DNA of 64,000 nucleotides from Whalleya microplaca (taxonomy: Eukaryota > Ascomycota > Sordariomycetes > Xylariales > Xylariaceae): assembly GCA_022497155.1 (NCBI GenBank), contig MU385717.1:744001-808000 (forward strand), in the 5' to 3' direction. Under the pieces are notes generated by a model, which saw only the letters and a list, made by a program, of their open reading frames with translations, did not search any database and was not told where the DNA came from. Made by a program: the position numbers and the translations under genes. Of the stretch, positions 49,801-59,697 are shown in pieces (the first letter of the stretch is position 1; each line of letters starts with the position of its first letter).

Positions 49801-50475
49801 ATGGAATAATGGAAAAGGTGAGATCTTTACCTTCGAGACTTCCTGATTATTTCAGTCGAAGTTCCGATTATTGGCTAAGGAAATACCTAGGTATAAAGTG
49901 AATGGTACGGCGTGACTTAGGACTGATACCTTGGGTTCTTTCCTCAAGCTCGGGCACAAGAAAATTTTCAAAACAAATAATAGAGCGCGTCGATTCCTTT
50001 CTATTTTTCAATCCTTTCCGCTCGTTCCACCCTGATTTTAGTGGTCGCCGTCATCTTCTCAAAACCCAACCCACACAACACAAACTTCTATCCAAAAACA
50101 TCTCTTGCGTAAGAACCACTCGGTTCTGTGTCCCCTTACCAGCCTCGAGACATCGCAATCAAATTATCAGTATTCGCAATGACGGGTCGTCCTCTATCGG
50201 CGACCATGATTGTTCCTTCATCTGAACCTCCCCCCTCACCACATACCTCTAAACCACGACATCCTCCTGCATGCTTGTGACGTCGTCACATTACACAATG
50301 TTCTTCCTTCCCCCTCGAAACTTGGCCGTCCGAATCATAGACGCGCCACAAATGTTTCCTGTGAGTCGACCTCCTCGTTTCATGAGCACTTGTTTGCTTG
50401 TCGGTCGTGACGTCCAGACATCAAATGCGCGCGCCCCTGGGTGTGAATAAGAGTGAAGAAGACATGAAGGAAAAC
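46843..50475. other. Gene-poor region
   Basis: I cannot support a gene over 3.6 kb. The DNA is AT-rich and carries many short open stretches (for example 47379-47666 and 48721-49005 on +) without recognisable domains. A 12-bp direct repeat (CGGTCTATGATG, twice) is at about 47111-47135. The last 300 bases include the promoter of the bZIP gene. Confidence 0.5.
50278..50288. promoter_or_regulatory. CRE-like inverted TGACG half-sites upstream of the bZIP gene
   Basis: TGACGTCGTCA has two TGACG half-sites in inverted orientation one base apart, a typical bZIP (CREB/ATF) target. A second TGACGTC lies at 50408-50414. Both are 60-200 bp upstream of the TATA box of the bZIP gene, which suggests autoregulation or control by another bZIP. 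This is inference from motif only. Confidence 0.5.
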
Positions 50476-50483
50476 TATAAATA
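50476..50483 (+). promoter_or_regulatory. TATA box of the bZIP gene
   Basis: A TATAAATA match about 30-40 bp before a likely transcription start near 50510-50520. The transcript would have a leader of roughly 400 nt after removal of the intron at 50913-51001. Confidence 0.6.
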
Positions 50484-50760
50484 CCGCTTGCTAATGGCGT
50501 TAGAATTCACTTCTCGATCACCATCAACACCAAGGACACCAAGGAAAGGTTTTTAACAAGGAACCTGACACCAGACCTACCTAACACCTAAACCACCCAC
50601 TCCCATTACTATAACACCCATTCCCAATCCATCATACCGCATCGTCGGTTATTACATCGTAGGTTATCACATCGCCGTCTATCACATCGCCGACTAACAA
50701 ATTGTCGACCATTAGACTATCGTGTATACCATTGTTGTATACCACACTATCATATACCAT

Positions 50761-50774
50761 TGTGGTATACCACA
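50761..50774. repeat. Perfect 14-bp palindrome in the bZIP leader
   Basis: TGTGGTATACCACA is its own reverse complement. It sits among related GTATACCA copies at about 50723-50789, within the transcribed leader of the bZIP gene. It could be a protein-binding site in DNA or RNA, or simply part of a decaying tandem repeat. Confidence 0.75.
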
Positions 50775-51002
50775 CTGTCGTATACCACCAGCAGTTACTA
50801 CCATCAACTGCCATAACGTCGACAACTATAACAACGTCGACAATATTTCCAACAAGAACGTATACACCTCGTATACATAACGACACTAATAGTTTCAAAC
50901 TACTGAAACCAAGTAAGTCTTCTCACACCCATATACACTTGTATCTCACCCAGATCTCACCAAGATCCTTGGAACAACATTATGAGGCTAACATATCGTA
51001 GG

Positions 51003-52605
51003 ATGTCTGAGTGCAGGAACTTCGAGATGGGGTTCCCATGCTCCTGCGAGAGATGTTCGGGACAACAGAGTCTCGACAACTCCTACGTAGACCCTCGATC
51101 ATCGTTGTTCCCAGACCAGGGGTTCCCCTTGAGCAACGGTGGTCAGGGTATGCCCCCAACCACATACAACATGGTGCCTAGTGCCACTTGGCCTAGCACC
51201 ACTTGGGGCATGAGCAATGGGTTCCCAGACTTGGGCCAGACAGACTTAGAGGCGATAGCGAGCCTGATAGGCGGCGGTGCCGGTAAGACCCTATCTTCAT
51301 ACCATCGAGGGAGCATGAACTAACCCGGCTAAAGGCGAGGTCACGGCAGGAACATCGACCTCTCAACTAAATGAGGCGATGGCGCTTCCAGCCACCGATT
51401 GGACACTCCCGTCGACCGATCCGTCGGTCGACCTAATGTCCAACTTCAACGGACCGTGGGGGCCAGGTTACCCTGAGCTCCTGAGCGCGAACCAAGCTCT
51501 CGCCCACGACCGTGGGCTTCTCGACTTAACCCCCGGGCTGGGACCTAGCAGCGGTGCGGGACCGAGCACCCTGCCGGGGACCAGCAGCCTTGCCCAACCG
51601 ACACAGTATGTCGGCCAGACGTCGGAAGCGAACGAAACCCGACTGTCTGAGGCCGCAGACATCAAAGGCAAGGGCAAGGCACCGGCAAGCGAAGCTCACG
51701 GCTCGAGTCCAACCGCGAAAAAAGCGGCGGCAAGGATCACGGCGCCCGTCGCGGACACGGCGCCCGTCGCGGACACGGCTGAAGACGACATCGACGTGTC
51801 CGCGTACGGACCGCCGTTTAGAACCTTGCCAATCGACAAGGGCTTGGCCCCGGCGGAGCTGGATCGCCGCCAAGAGTACAACTCTAGGTGCAAAAGTGCC
51901 CATAAACTGCACAAACGAAAGCAGAACAGGCTCTCGGCCCAGCGAAGCCGGAAAACGAAGGCCGATAAGTTCGAGAGCCTGAAGACGGAAGTGGAGAGTC
52001 TCGCACAACAGAACACGCAGCTCTCCACCCGTAACAATGACCTTACGGTCCGTCTTCAGGCTGAGAACGAACGCGTTGCTCACTTGAGCAGCCAGAACGC
52101 GCAGCTCATCGAAAGCAACAGAAGGCTGCAGAGGACGATAGACACGCTTGTGCAACAACAACAAGCCCTGTCACAGCCGTCCTTTGCGGCCGCCTCGACG
52201 AGCCAAGTGACAAATGTCGTGGCCGATGCGGGGGCTGGTGCGGGGGCCGGTGATCGTCTCCCAGCACCCATCGGGGACTTCGACGAAGCACTCACTTGGG
52301 GGCAGGGTCACAGTCAAAGCGGCACGCATCCTCAGTTTGATGCTGGTGCGCAGGGGGTTTTCAACTTCGACCTCGATTTTGGCAATCACCTGACACCTGT
52401 GCACACTGAGGATGCGTGCCAGCTCCCTGAGGACCCTGCCCAGCTCCCCGAGGAACCTGCCCAGCTCCCGCCAATGCCGCACGACCAGCAGGAGGTCCCC
52501 GGCGCGACGTCGTTCTCGGCAGACGATGAAGATATCTTTACGAGCGGGTGGAATCCCCAAGGGGACGGCCACGACGACTCCGCGGGTCCCATGGACCAGG
52601 CGTAG
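51003..52605 (+). CDS. bZIP transcription factor
   Basis: Basic leucine zipper DNA-binding protein, predicted nuclear. Coding exons 51003-51282 and 51335-52605 give 516 residues. A leader intron at 50913-51001 (GTAAGT donor, GCTAAC branch, TAG acceptor) ends one base before the start codon; an in-frame TAG in the upstream exon supports starting at 51003. Residues 4-18 carry four cysteines (ECRNFEMGFPCSCERC), unusual for this class. The basic region is KQNRLSAQRSRK near residues 289-300, followed by leucines at 309, 316, 323 and 330 in heptad spacing. Before it is a tandem APVADT duplication and a Gly/Pro-rich segment; after it come a GAGAGAG run and a QLPEDPAQLPEEP repeat in an acidic, probably activating, tail. 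The gene is much more GC-rich than its AT-rich flanks. It is not the Hac1 type: the basic region differs. Target genes unknown. Confidence 0.85.
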
Positions 52606-54504
52606 GAATAGGCGAGACGCGGTCGGGCGGTCCGGGGGACGCGGTCGGGGGCGTCGGGAGGTCGGTCGGGGCCGTTTTCGTGTCGAATTAATTTACGTTG
52701 AATTTCGGCGTTGTCGTTATAATAAAAGTTTTTTTAACGTTCGTAATTAATTGGCCCACGTTTTCTTCGTAATCGTTATTTCTTTTTCGCCGTTCGGGTT
52801 CTGAGTCGAACGTATACGTGACCACGCGCTAACATAACGTTCGTTTCCGTATTAAGTTTTCGCATGCGTGACTTCGATAGGAAAATCGCCGTAAGATTGC
52901 GAGATATGTTTCGCATATTAATCTACTTTCGAACGGAGACACGAACCGTATATAAACCTAGATAGGCGATGGCGGGAAACGACATGGCCGGTAAGTTGGC
53001 GTCCGGCACCGAAGCTTAAAATAAGGGGCGGGTGTTTTCGAGGAGGCTCGAGTGACCTTACCTCTTCGTACCTCTACGCGATATACATCCGTATAAGGAT
53101 TGTTAATCACCGAAGCCCGACGATCAAACTATTTCCTAAACCTTTCGAGGTTATTGGTGAGCAGTGAACGTTAGCCTTTTCTTAGATAACAAGAATCGCG
53201 AGGAGTAGACATACATGATTTCTAGGTTGACTGGTATATTTATCGACAGGACAAACCTCCCTATGTTTTTTACGGCGTGTAGTGTTATCAAGCTATTTAG
53301 AGGCTATGGTGATACGATTTTATGAGGCGTCGGCGCTTCTGAGAAGCAGAATTAACTGCCGCTTCGCTACTTCGGTGGGTATGCGTCGTATCATATATTA
53401 AACCCCGGAATACTTGATATATCACAATTAAAATCTGTAGCCATAAGCAGTTCAAGTTTTCATTTCTTCAAAACTATTCCAGTGGGGGTTCGGTACCTTG
53501 TAGCATGCTCCTCAAGGCCAGGCCCTTATCCCGGGGTATCGAGGCGGCATTTGTTTGAACAGCAAATGAATCCTCGTGAGGAATACAAGGCTGTAATGGA
53601 TGGATGGGTCAGACTTAAATTCTAAGACAGCGTGGCAGTGGATCATCACCTGGCGGACGAGAGCATCCATGGAACGATCAAATGTCGGCGACACAGCGAA
53701 CCGAAGACAGTATAAGTCGGGTTTTGCCAGGTTTAATGGTTAGTCATGAGAAACAACTGTGTATAGGAGATAGCCACTTACGTCGTATGACCCTAGGGAG
53801 GCCCTGGGCTGCTAAAATAGTCCCCCTAACGTTAGATATATCAAGCAACCAATCAACCCAACCTTATTCCGCGATGTCTCATTTTCTCCGGGGTCGCTGC
53901 CGGCTCCTAAGATCTCCCTTTTGTTTTGATATAAAGTATCTTCCCGAGTCCCCTTTTCGTGGGGGTGCTGAAAGCTTAGAGAGAGAATCATGGCTAAAGT
54001 CGTTAGTCCTGGGTCTTAAGTAGCCCTAAAAATTCTTGTTAATGTGCTCGTAACCTGAAATGGTCGATAATTGACTTGGTGAAAGGAGAGGTAGGCTGTC
54101 CAAACATTCTATTGATCTTTACTGATATGAACCTGTCATTCCCGGATCTAGTCGGGCCTAAATGAATCAACCATTGTCGAACTTCCCACGAACCACAACG
54201 GTGTAAAAGACCAGTTGTTATCCAGCCTCAATGGGCCTCCCCTTTCCAAATTAAATCGAGGTCTTGTTGAAGACGCCTTCGATAATTGACTGGGCCCCTT
54301 AGAAGCTATTCCCATACGGTCCATCTTTCCCTTGATGATACCGAGATCCATTAGCGTCTGGCTCTTACCCAGATAATCCGGTACGTTTTTCGGTGACTTA
54401 CTATCCCGAACATACCATTCCAGTCGCAAGTCAAGAAACTATATGTATTCAGACAACACCCCCACGCCCTTTTGGCGTCCTCGATATCCTCGGGGTCGAC
54501 ATGC
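52606..54504. other. Gene-poor region right of the bZIP gene
   Basis: The first 150 bases are the bZIP 3' region. Beyond it the DNA is AT-rich with CG-containing, stop-laden frames. Short open stretches at 53682-54023 (+) and 54148-54429 (-) have no recognisable domain. The latter lies directly downstream of the RRM-like fragment and could be part of the same decayed gene. Confidence 0.4.
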
Positions 54505-54915
54505 TCAAGGGGCCTCACATGGGTCCATTCCGTACTCGACGCTTACCCGATCAGCGAACGTACGCATAAGATGGTCATATGCCCGTCTCGCCTGTCCACG
54601 GTAACTGGCAAAGCGCCACTCGATCCTGCTCTCACCGTTTACGATCGAGTAGTAGCGGCGGTCGGTCTCATACAAGATATCCCGGGTCGCGAAAAAGACC
54701 TTCAGGAACCCGTACCGCACGATCTGCGGATCCCCCTTGATTATCAAGACCCGCGAGCCCTCGTCATGGCAAGGTGCGCCCTTGCGGTTGTTGTACCGCA
54801 CGGACGCCATGCGCCCCCCGACCACCAGCGGTCGCTGGTTCTGCTGCTGCTGGATCAGCGCGCGCGCGCCGTCGGGCGAGAAAAACGCCAGCGAGGCCGC
54901 GGCAGTCCAGAGCAC
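54505..54915 (-). pseudogene. RRM-like fragment of a fungal hypothetical protein
   Basis: This open stretch of 136 codons is GC-rich, unlike its neighbours. It contains SLAFFSPDGARALIQ and VGGRMASVRYNNRKG, then SRVLIIKGDPQIVRYGFL and IEWRFASYRGQARRAY, ending VEYGMDPCE. This pattern resembles a family of fungal proteins with RNA-recognition-motif-like folds that I recall only as hypothetical. The N-terminal RRM half is missing, and no splice donor to an upstream exon is evident, so I treat it as a gene fragment. It may still be the last exon of a live gene. Confidence 0.4.
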
Positions 54916-55259
54916 GGCTTAGCCCCCCACTTCGAGTATGGGGAGGACCTTTCGTTGTCCTCCCCCGACGCTTTTGGCTTGAGCCAATCCCTTCAATTCC
55001 CTTTCCTTCTTGAGTCGTTCGAACAACTCCTTCTCTCTCCATCGTGACGAAGGAGGCAGCATCGTGATCATGCCGCGAGAAGGTAGACCACGCCTAGGTA
55101 TCGAATTCGGCGTGGTCCGAGGCCCTTCAGCATTACGTTTGCTGGTTGCACCATATTAGTCGTGATGACTCTGACCACTTGTCTTTTGATAGACACACTA
55201 AAGATGGGAATAACACTCTGGTATGGCTGTGGGCTACCGTAGTGGTGGATTGAGGTAGA

Positions 55260-56122
55260 TTAGCAGGAGCGCTGTAGGGGTACTGTGGTTGAGGTTGGTA
55301 CGCTTGACCAAAGCCCTGGCGTACTTGTATGGGAGTATACGCGGTACCCGAGAAGAAAGCAGGGGGGGTTTTCCTGCCAAAGAGGCGCTGTAGCCATAGG
55401 TACGCGTTGTTCGGTACGACTGTCATCCTCGTCGATCTGAAGGATGAAGGCCACTTCATTTCGGAGTCGTGGTAACTGACCTCAGAAGGTATCTTGTTCG
55501 CGTGAGTGGTAGTCCACGAAACACGACGCCGGATTCGGTGCGAATAACCGTCTGGGTGTGAAGAAACGAGACATCCGTTCTCATGTCAAGGATGCATAGG
55601 TCTAGCCTTGACTGGCCTGCGAGTACACGGTTCAGCGATGTCTCGCCTGTTCCTGGTAGTCCGTGCGAAAGGTTTCCTCGACGATAGGGGATACCACGCA
55701 TAGCTAGTGACCCCTACGACCTTTTGCATGGCCCTTTCCACGGTCTCCGCGAGCATGCCGATTGCCTTGATCAGAGCTACCCTTCTTCCACGTGTGGCTC
55801 TCTTCAGGCTTCTTTATGGCGGTCTTTATCACCTCTCTTTTACTTTCGGTGGGCTTCTAGTTCGAACGCCTTGGACATCGGTGTCTAGCGACGCGTATAG
55901 TTTATGAGGTCTGAGATCAAGGTAGTTGCGCATATCATTGAGAACGTGGCGAGGGGTTATCCTTGGCTCTATATGGCACTGCGAGATTGGTTTCCGGTCG
56001 TCTGCTAGGATCCAGGCCGTTATCCACCCCCCACCACGTTTGTCCAGAAACAAAGGCAAGTACCTACTCTTCCGGCTACGAGGCCACGCAACAACAGCAA
56101 AGTCTGACTTACTCCTATCCAA
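55260..56122 (-). pseudogene. Decayed BCS1-like AAA ATPase fragment
   Basis: On the minus strand, RGIPYRRGNLSHG (about 55698-55660) is followed by a Walker A remnant GLPGTGETS (55662-55636; the family has GPPGTGKTS) and LNRVLAGQSRLDLCILD. After a frame break near 55455 comes VAFILQIDEDDSRTEQ, the position of Walker B in this family. Upstream, 55829-56122 in another frame could be the N-terminal part (FLDKRGG, MRNYLDL). The Walker lysine is replaced by Glu, and at least one frameshift and several stops lie between blocks, so the gene is broken. Intact relatives are mitochondrial or ER-linked AAA proteins; this copy should have no activity. Confidence 0.6.
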
Positions 56123-56535
56123 GACCCCCTCGGATTCTTGACTCCTGAAACTTCAGCCGTTGTGAGTTCAGCTTTGGTAATGTATTTCGAGGCTGGCCTT
56201 CACCTCCTCGTCCCGGTGGACGAGGGTAAGCTGGTGAATAGCCTTGCGGCCTCGAGCCTCCCACTGATAAGCCTGTTGAATATTGTTCAGGAGAGCATGT
56301 TCGCGACAGCTACGCGAACATCGACGCGAATATCGGAAAAGGTACAAAGAGGAGCTTGTACCCGCGCAGCTGAACTTTCTCGGCCACCTTGTCCAATGGA
56401 GACAAAGGATATATCGTATTGAGGGTTACTTCTCATTGGTTGGGAAAGGCTGACTCCATGCAGGAGACGAGTAGAAATGAATGAATGTAATATCGTAGGG
56501 GTTGAATGGAGTCCTCATCAGAAAGAAGTACTGCC

Positions 56536-56793
56536 TTACTGTCCTCTGTTACGACTAGCATTATCATCGAAACCACGACCTGAACCACGTGGACTTCCGG
56601 CACCACGACCTGAGCCAGGATTTTCGGTATCTCCAGTACCATTCACGGCGCCAGAGTTTCCAGCAGCATAGCCACCGACAACAGCATCACTAGGAGCGCC
56701 AGCGTAGGGGTTGAATGTGTATTGCGCCTGGAGGGCTGAAATGTTTTGGCCACGTCCAGGAGAGGAGTGGAGTGAAAAGTATGTTGTTGTCAA
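56536..56793 (-). other. Unrecognised Gly/Asn-rich open stretch
   Basis: An 85-codon open stretch, rich in Gly, Asn, Ser and Arg (AGNSGAVNGTGDTENPG, RGFDDNASRNRGQ), with the shorter motif TFNPYAGAPSDAVVGG. I do not recognise it. Low-complexity and isolated among minisatellites; it could be the tail of a decayed gene. Confidence 0.2.
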
Positions 56794-56987
56794 AGCCAGT
56801 TTGACGAAAGTGATATTGTAAGGGCTTGATGAATATGATTAATACCCAGAGTGTTGCTAGTACCCAGAGTGAAGTGGACATCCAGAGTAGGATTGGTATC
56901 CTGAGTTTGATGGGAAAGAAAGTGATTTCATGCTCAAAATCTGATAAGCACCTACAGTGTGATAGATACCAGAGATTACCATCTAGT

Positions 56988-57047
56988 GTGATGGGTATCC
57001 AGAGTGATGGGTATCCAGAGTGATGGGTATCCAGAGTGATGGGTATG
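56988..57047. repeat. 16-bp minisatellite
   Basis: Three exact copies of GTGATGGGTATCCAGA (56988-57003, 57004-57019, 57020-57035) and a partial fourth. Degenerate related copies (ATCCAGAGT, ACCCAGAGTG) continue leftward to about 56835, which suggests an older, larger array. Confidence 0.85.
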
Positions 57048-57279
57048 GAAAGTATAATTGGTGCTCAAGGTGCATAGGGTATAGACAAATATCGTAAAAG
57101 ATAAAAGAACAGAGTGTCTATCCAAGGGGAATAGAGAAGTGGATTTGGTGCCCAAGCGCGTAACGAGCGCAGTCCCTATATAGGAGGTTAGACAGAGAAG
57201 AAAACCAACGCTGGCGAGTGAGTTGTGGTTACCCAACTGCAGTAATATCCAAGAATGGGGTGTCTAAGCACTCATGGCC

Positions 57280-57410
57280 GAAGGGAACGTTTCCGAAGAG
57301 AAGGTAACCGAAAAAGATTATACTTACAGAGAAAGTAACCGAGAAGAATGTACTCGAAGAGAGTGTACTCGAAGAGAATATATCTGAGAAACTGTATCCG
57401 AAGACAAGGT
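57280..57410. repeat. Diverged array of about 18 bp units
   Basis: Repeated blocks of the form GTNNCCGAAGAGAAN and TGTACTCGAAGAGA, about seven units with variation. Similar blocks recur at about 57590-57640, so the array flanks the zinc-finger relic on both sides. Confidence 0.65.
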
Positions 57411-57420
57411 GTCCGGAAAG

Positions 57421-57570
57421 CCAAAGCTGTGGTAATCCGTCTCGCCCGATGAGGTTCATGACGATTGCACCGCTGCCATGGGTGCGAGTGTGCTGAGATA
57501 GATCGTCGCTTCGTGAGAACTTCTTGCCGCACTCGTTGCACTCAAAGGGCGTGTCTTAGGTGTGAAGAGA
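57421..57570 (-). pseudogene. C2H2 zinc-finger relic of the Msn2/Seb1 type
   Basis: On the minus strand the DNA reads SLHT, a TAA stop (57558-57556), then [26 protein letters not shown] and GSGAIV. This is one complete C2H2 finger (C-x2-C-x12-H-x3-H) with the sequence typical of the second finger of fungal Msn2/Seb1/MsnA stress regulators, where SLHTQDKPFEC is usual. The stop corresponds to CAA to TAA. The first finger and the rest of the gene are absent; upstream DNA is the 18-bp array. This is a fragment, not a working factor. Confidence 0.65.
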
Positions 57571-57999
57571 GAAAAGAATGCAAATGAAGAGAAGGTGACC
57601 GAGGTGAATGTATGTACTCGAAGAAAAGGTGATTGAAGAGTACGTATGGGAAAATGGCATCTAATGAGCCTTAGCCAAATAGGAATAGAGAACGAGTGGG
57701 AAAACTCAATGCTTGAGGAAGTGCTGTTCTGTTCAAAGCACTCATAGAAGCCAAAGGTGACAATGAAATAGTGGTATTGAGTGGAGTACCATGGAAGAGG
57801 GAGAATAGGCAAAACAAAGGTATGCAAAAAGAAGCTTCTGGGAGACATCTGAGAGGAGGTAAAGTATTTGGGAAGAAGTGGGTGATCTTAGAGGAAGTCC
57901 CCAAGAGGATTCATGAATGAGTACTGTGCTGTTAGGGCTAAATATTGTGTGCCCTAGGTGCCGAGAAAGAATGTATTGTAAAGGCTGGACACATGCCAA

Positions 58000-58215
58000 C
58001 AGTAAGGGCTGAGGCTCGCAGTGCGGCTCGGGGTGTGGCTCGGGTGCGGCCGGTGATGAGGCTCGGGGTGCGGCCGGTGATGAGGCTCGGGGTGCGGCCG
58101 GTGATACGGCTCGTGGTGCGGCTGATGACGTGGCTCGTGGTGCGGCTAGCGGTGAGGATTACGTTGAAGATCACGACGAGGATCACAGTGAGGATCACGT
58201 TGAGGATCATAGGGA
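58000..58215. repeat. 24-bp and 12-bp coding-like tandem repeats
   Basis: Two exact copies of a 24-bp unit (58055-58078 and 58079-58102) with diverged flanking copies encode DEARGAAG repeats in one + frame. The same frame continues into a 12-bp GAGGATCAC-type array (about 58155-58212) that encodes EDH repeats (four), then stops after about 20 more codons. No start codon in this frame is evident nearby, so I cannot call a gene. Confidence 0.7.
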
Positions 58216-58229
58216 GGGTAGGCGGTTAG

Positions 58230-59697
58230 GGTGTGTGATCAGGGGCTGTATAAGCCGATCTATATAGACATCTTCGTCTCTGCCACGATGTCAGGTAAGC
58301 ATGGGTAGATAAGGGGAGGTTAAGGCGGGTACCATACTTGAGCAATTTTCTGAAAAGAATGAATCAAGGCGTATATGATGCGCGCATGTTCATATAATGT
58401 AGGTGGGTTGAGTTGGAATAGAGAGGGGGGATCTATATGTCAAGGTCCGGGGCAAAAAGTGGTGATGCTACACCATAGAAAGAAGTAGATAACAGTAGAT
58501 GCCAGCTGAGCTGTAATACACAGCTGAATTAGAAAGAGACCATCAATCTGGAAATATGAATGACGAACGCGGTCTACTACGATCGTAGTTCTTGGTTTGT
58601 AGCTCTACTCGATGGTGAAACGAAAAATGGTAAGGAAAAAGGGGATAGAGCGATTAAGTTCCGGGGAGGCGAACGATACCTAAATACGATTCCAGAGGGT
58701 CATTCATCTCAACCATACCTAGTGAGCAAGTGCCTAGGTGGTCATTATGCGTTTTCGTTCGGCAGGAGCCACCCTATGATGTCACCAGACTCCTCTGGAC
58801 GTTCAAATCCACCTATCGACGACGTCTGAACTATCGGCGTTTATCACAGAAGATTCGGCAGGTGGGGGGAGAGAGATTTGCTGTGACGCAAACAGAGTAT
58901 GGCGTGGTTTGGCATGGACAGATAGCCATGCCATATCTTGTCATGCCCATGATACCAGAGCATGTGCCTGTCATACTTGCTGAAGCTTGGGTCCCATTGG
59001 CTAGCTAAGCCATTCGTTGGGGGATGAAGCTCATCTTCTGCATGACTGAGTCACGGCGATTGCTCTCTTGAAGGACTATGACGGCGACATCCTGCAGCAG
59101 GTACACATCTGTTGGACAGTTTATCAGATGGCCACGTTCCTTTAATCAGAGGTCGACTGTGTCCCTAATCTGAAATCCCTGACCATGCCGTAAGAAAATA
59201 TCATGACCCGATTGTATACAGAAATCGTATATTACGATGAATTGGAAACTAGGGGCGGAACGTGGGGGATGACGATTATGCACACAGCTGAGGACGTCAG
59301 GTCAATGATCCAGGGGGTAAGGGGTAGGTAGAAACAGACTAATTAGGGGCTATCGTGTAACATTCATTACTGAAGAAGCTGTAAACTGATCAGGTGTTAA
59401 AAGTTACGGCTAGTTAGGCATATGGACATGTGTACAATAGCCAACTATGGGTCCTGTACATCGCTGTGAATTTCTTCATTGCCGGTGAAGAGTTTCGAGA
59501 AGAAGCTAGTTAAGTCTATGTTCGAAGTTTTGTTAATCTGCTTTGTTGTTAAGGGTTCTATTTCACAAATGATTTTGACGTGATCATTATCTGGACCGAC
59601 AAGAGAAATATCAAATTGCCTTCTCAGTATGTAGCTTTGGGATGTCAGCTCTAAGATGGTCGAGGCTAGCTACTATAGACTGGTTGCACAGCATTGG
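58230..59697. other. Gene-poor stretch left of the MARVEL-like gene
   Basis: No gene is supported. Two overlapping open stretches at 58560-58829 and 58730-59008 (+) show no recognisable domain. The right end is the 3' region of the minus-strand membrane protein gene. Confidence 0.4.

Noticed and set aside
50982..51002. Upstream ATG at 50982 as start of the bZIP protein
   Set aside because: It lies inside a well-formed leader intron (50913-51001), just before the branch site, so it would be spliced out.
51003..52605. bZIP factor as the Hac1 unfolded-protein-response regulator
   Set aside because: Basic region and flanks do not match, and no unconventional short intron with Ire1-type loops was seen.
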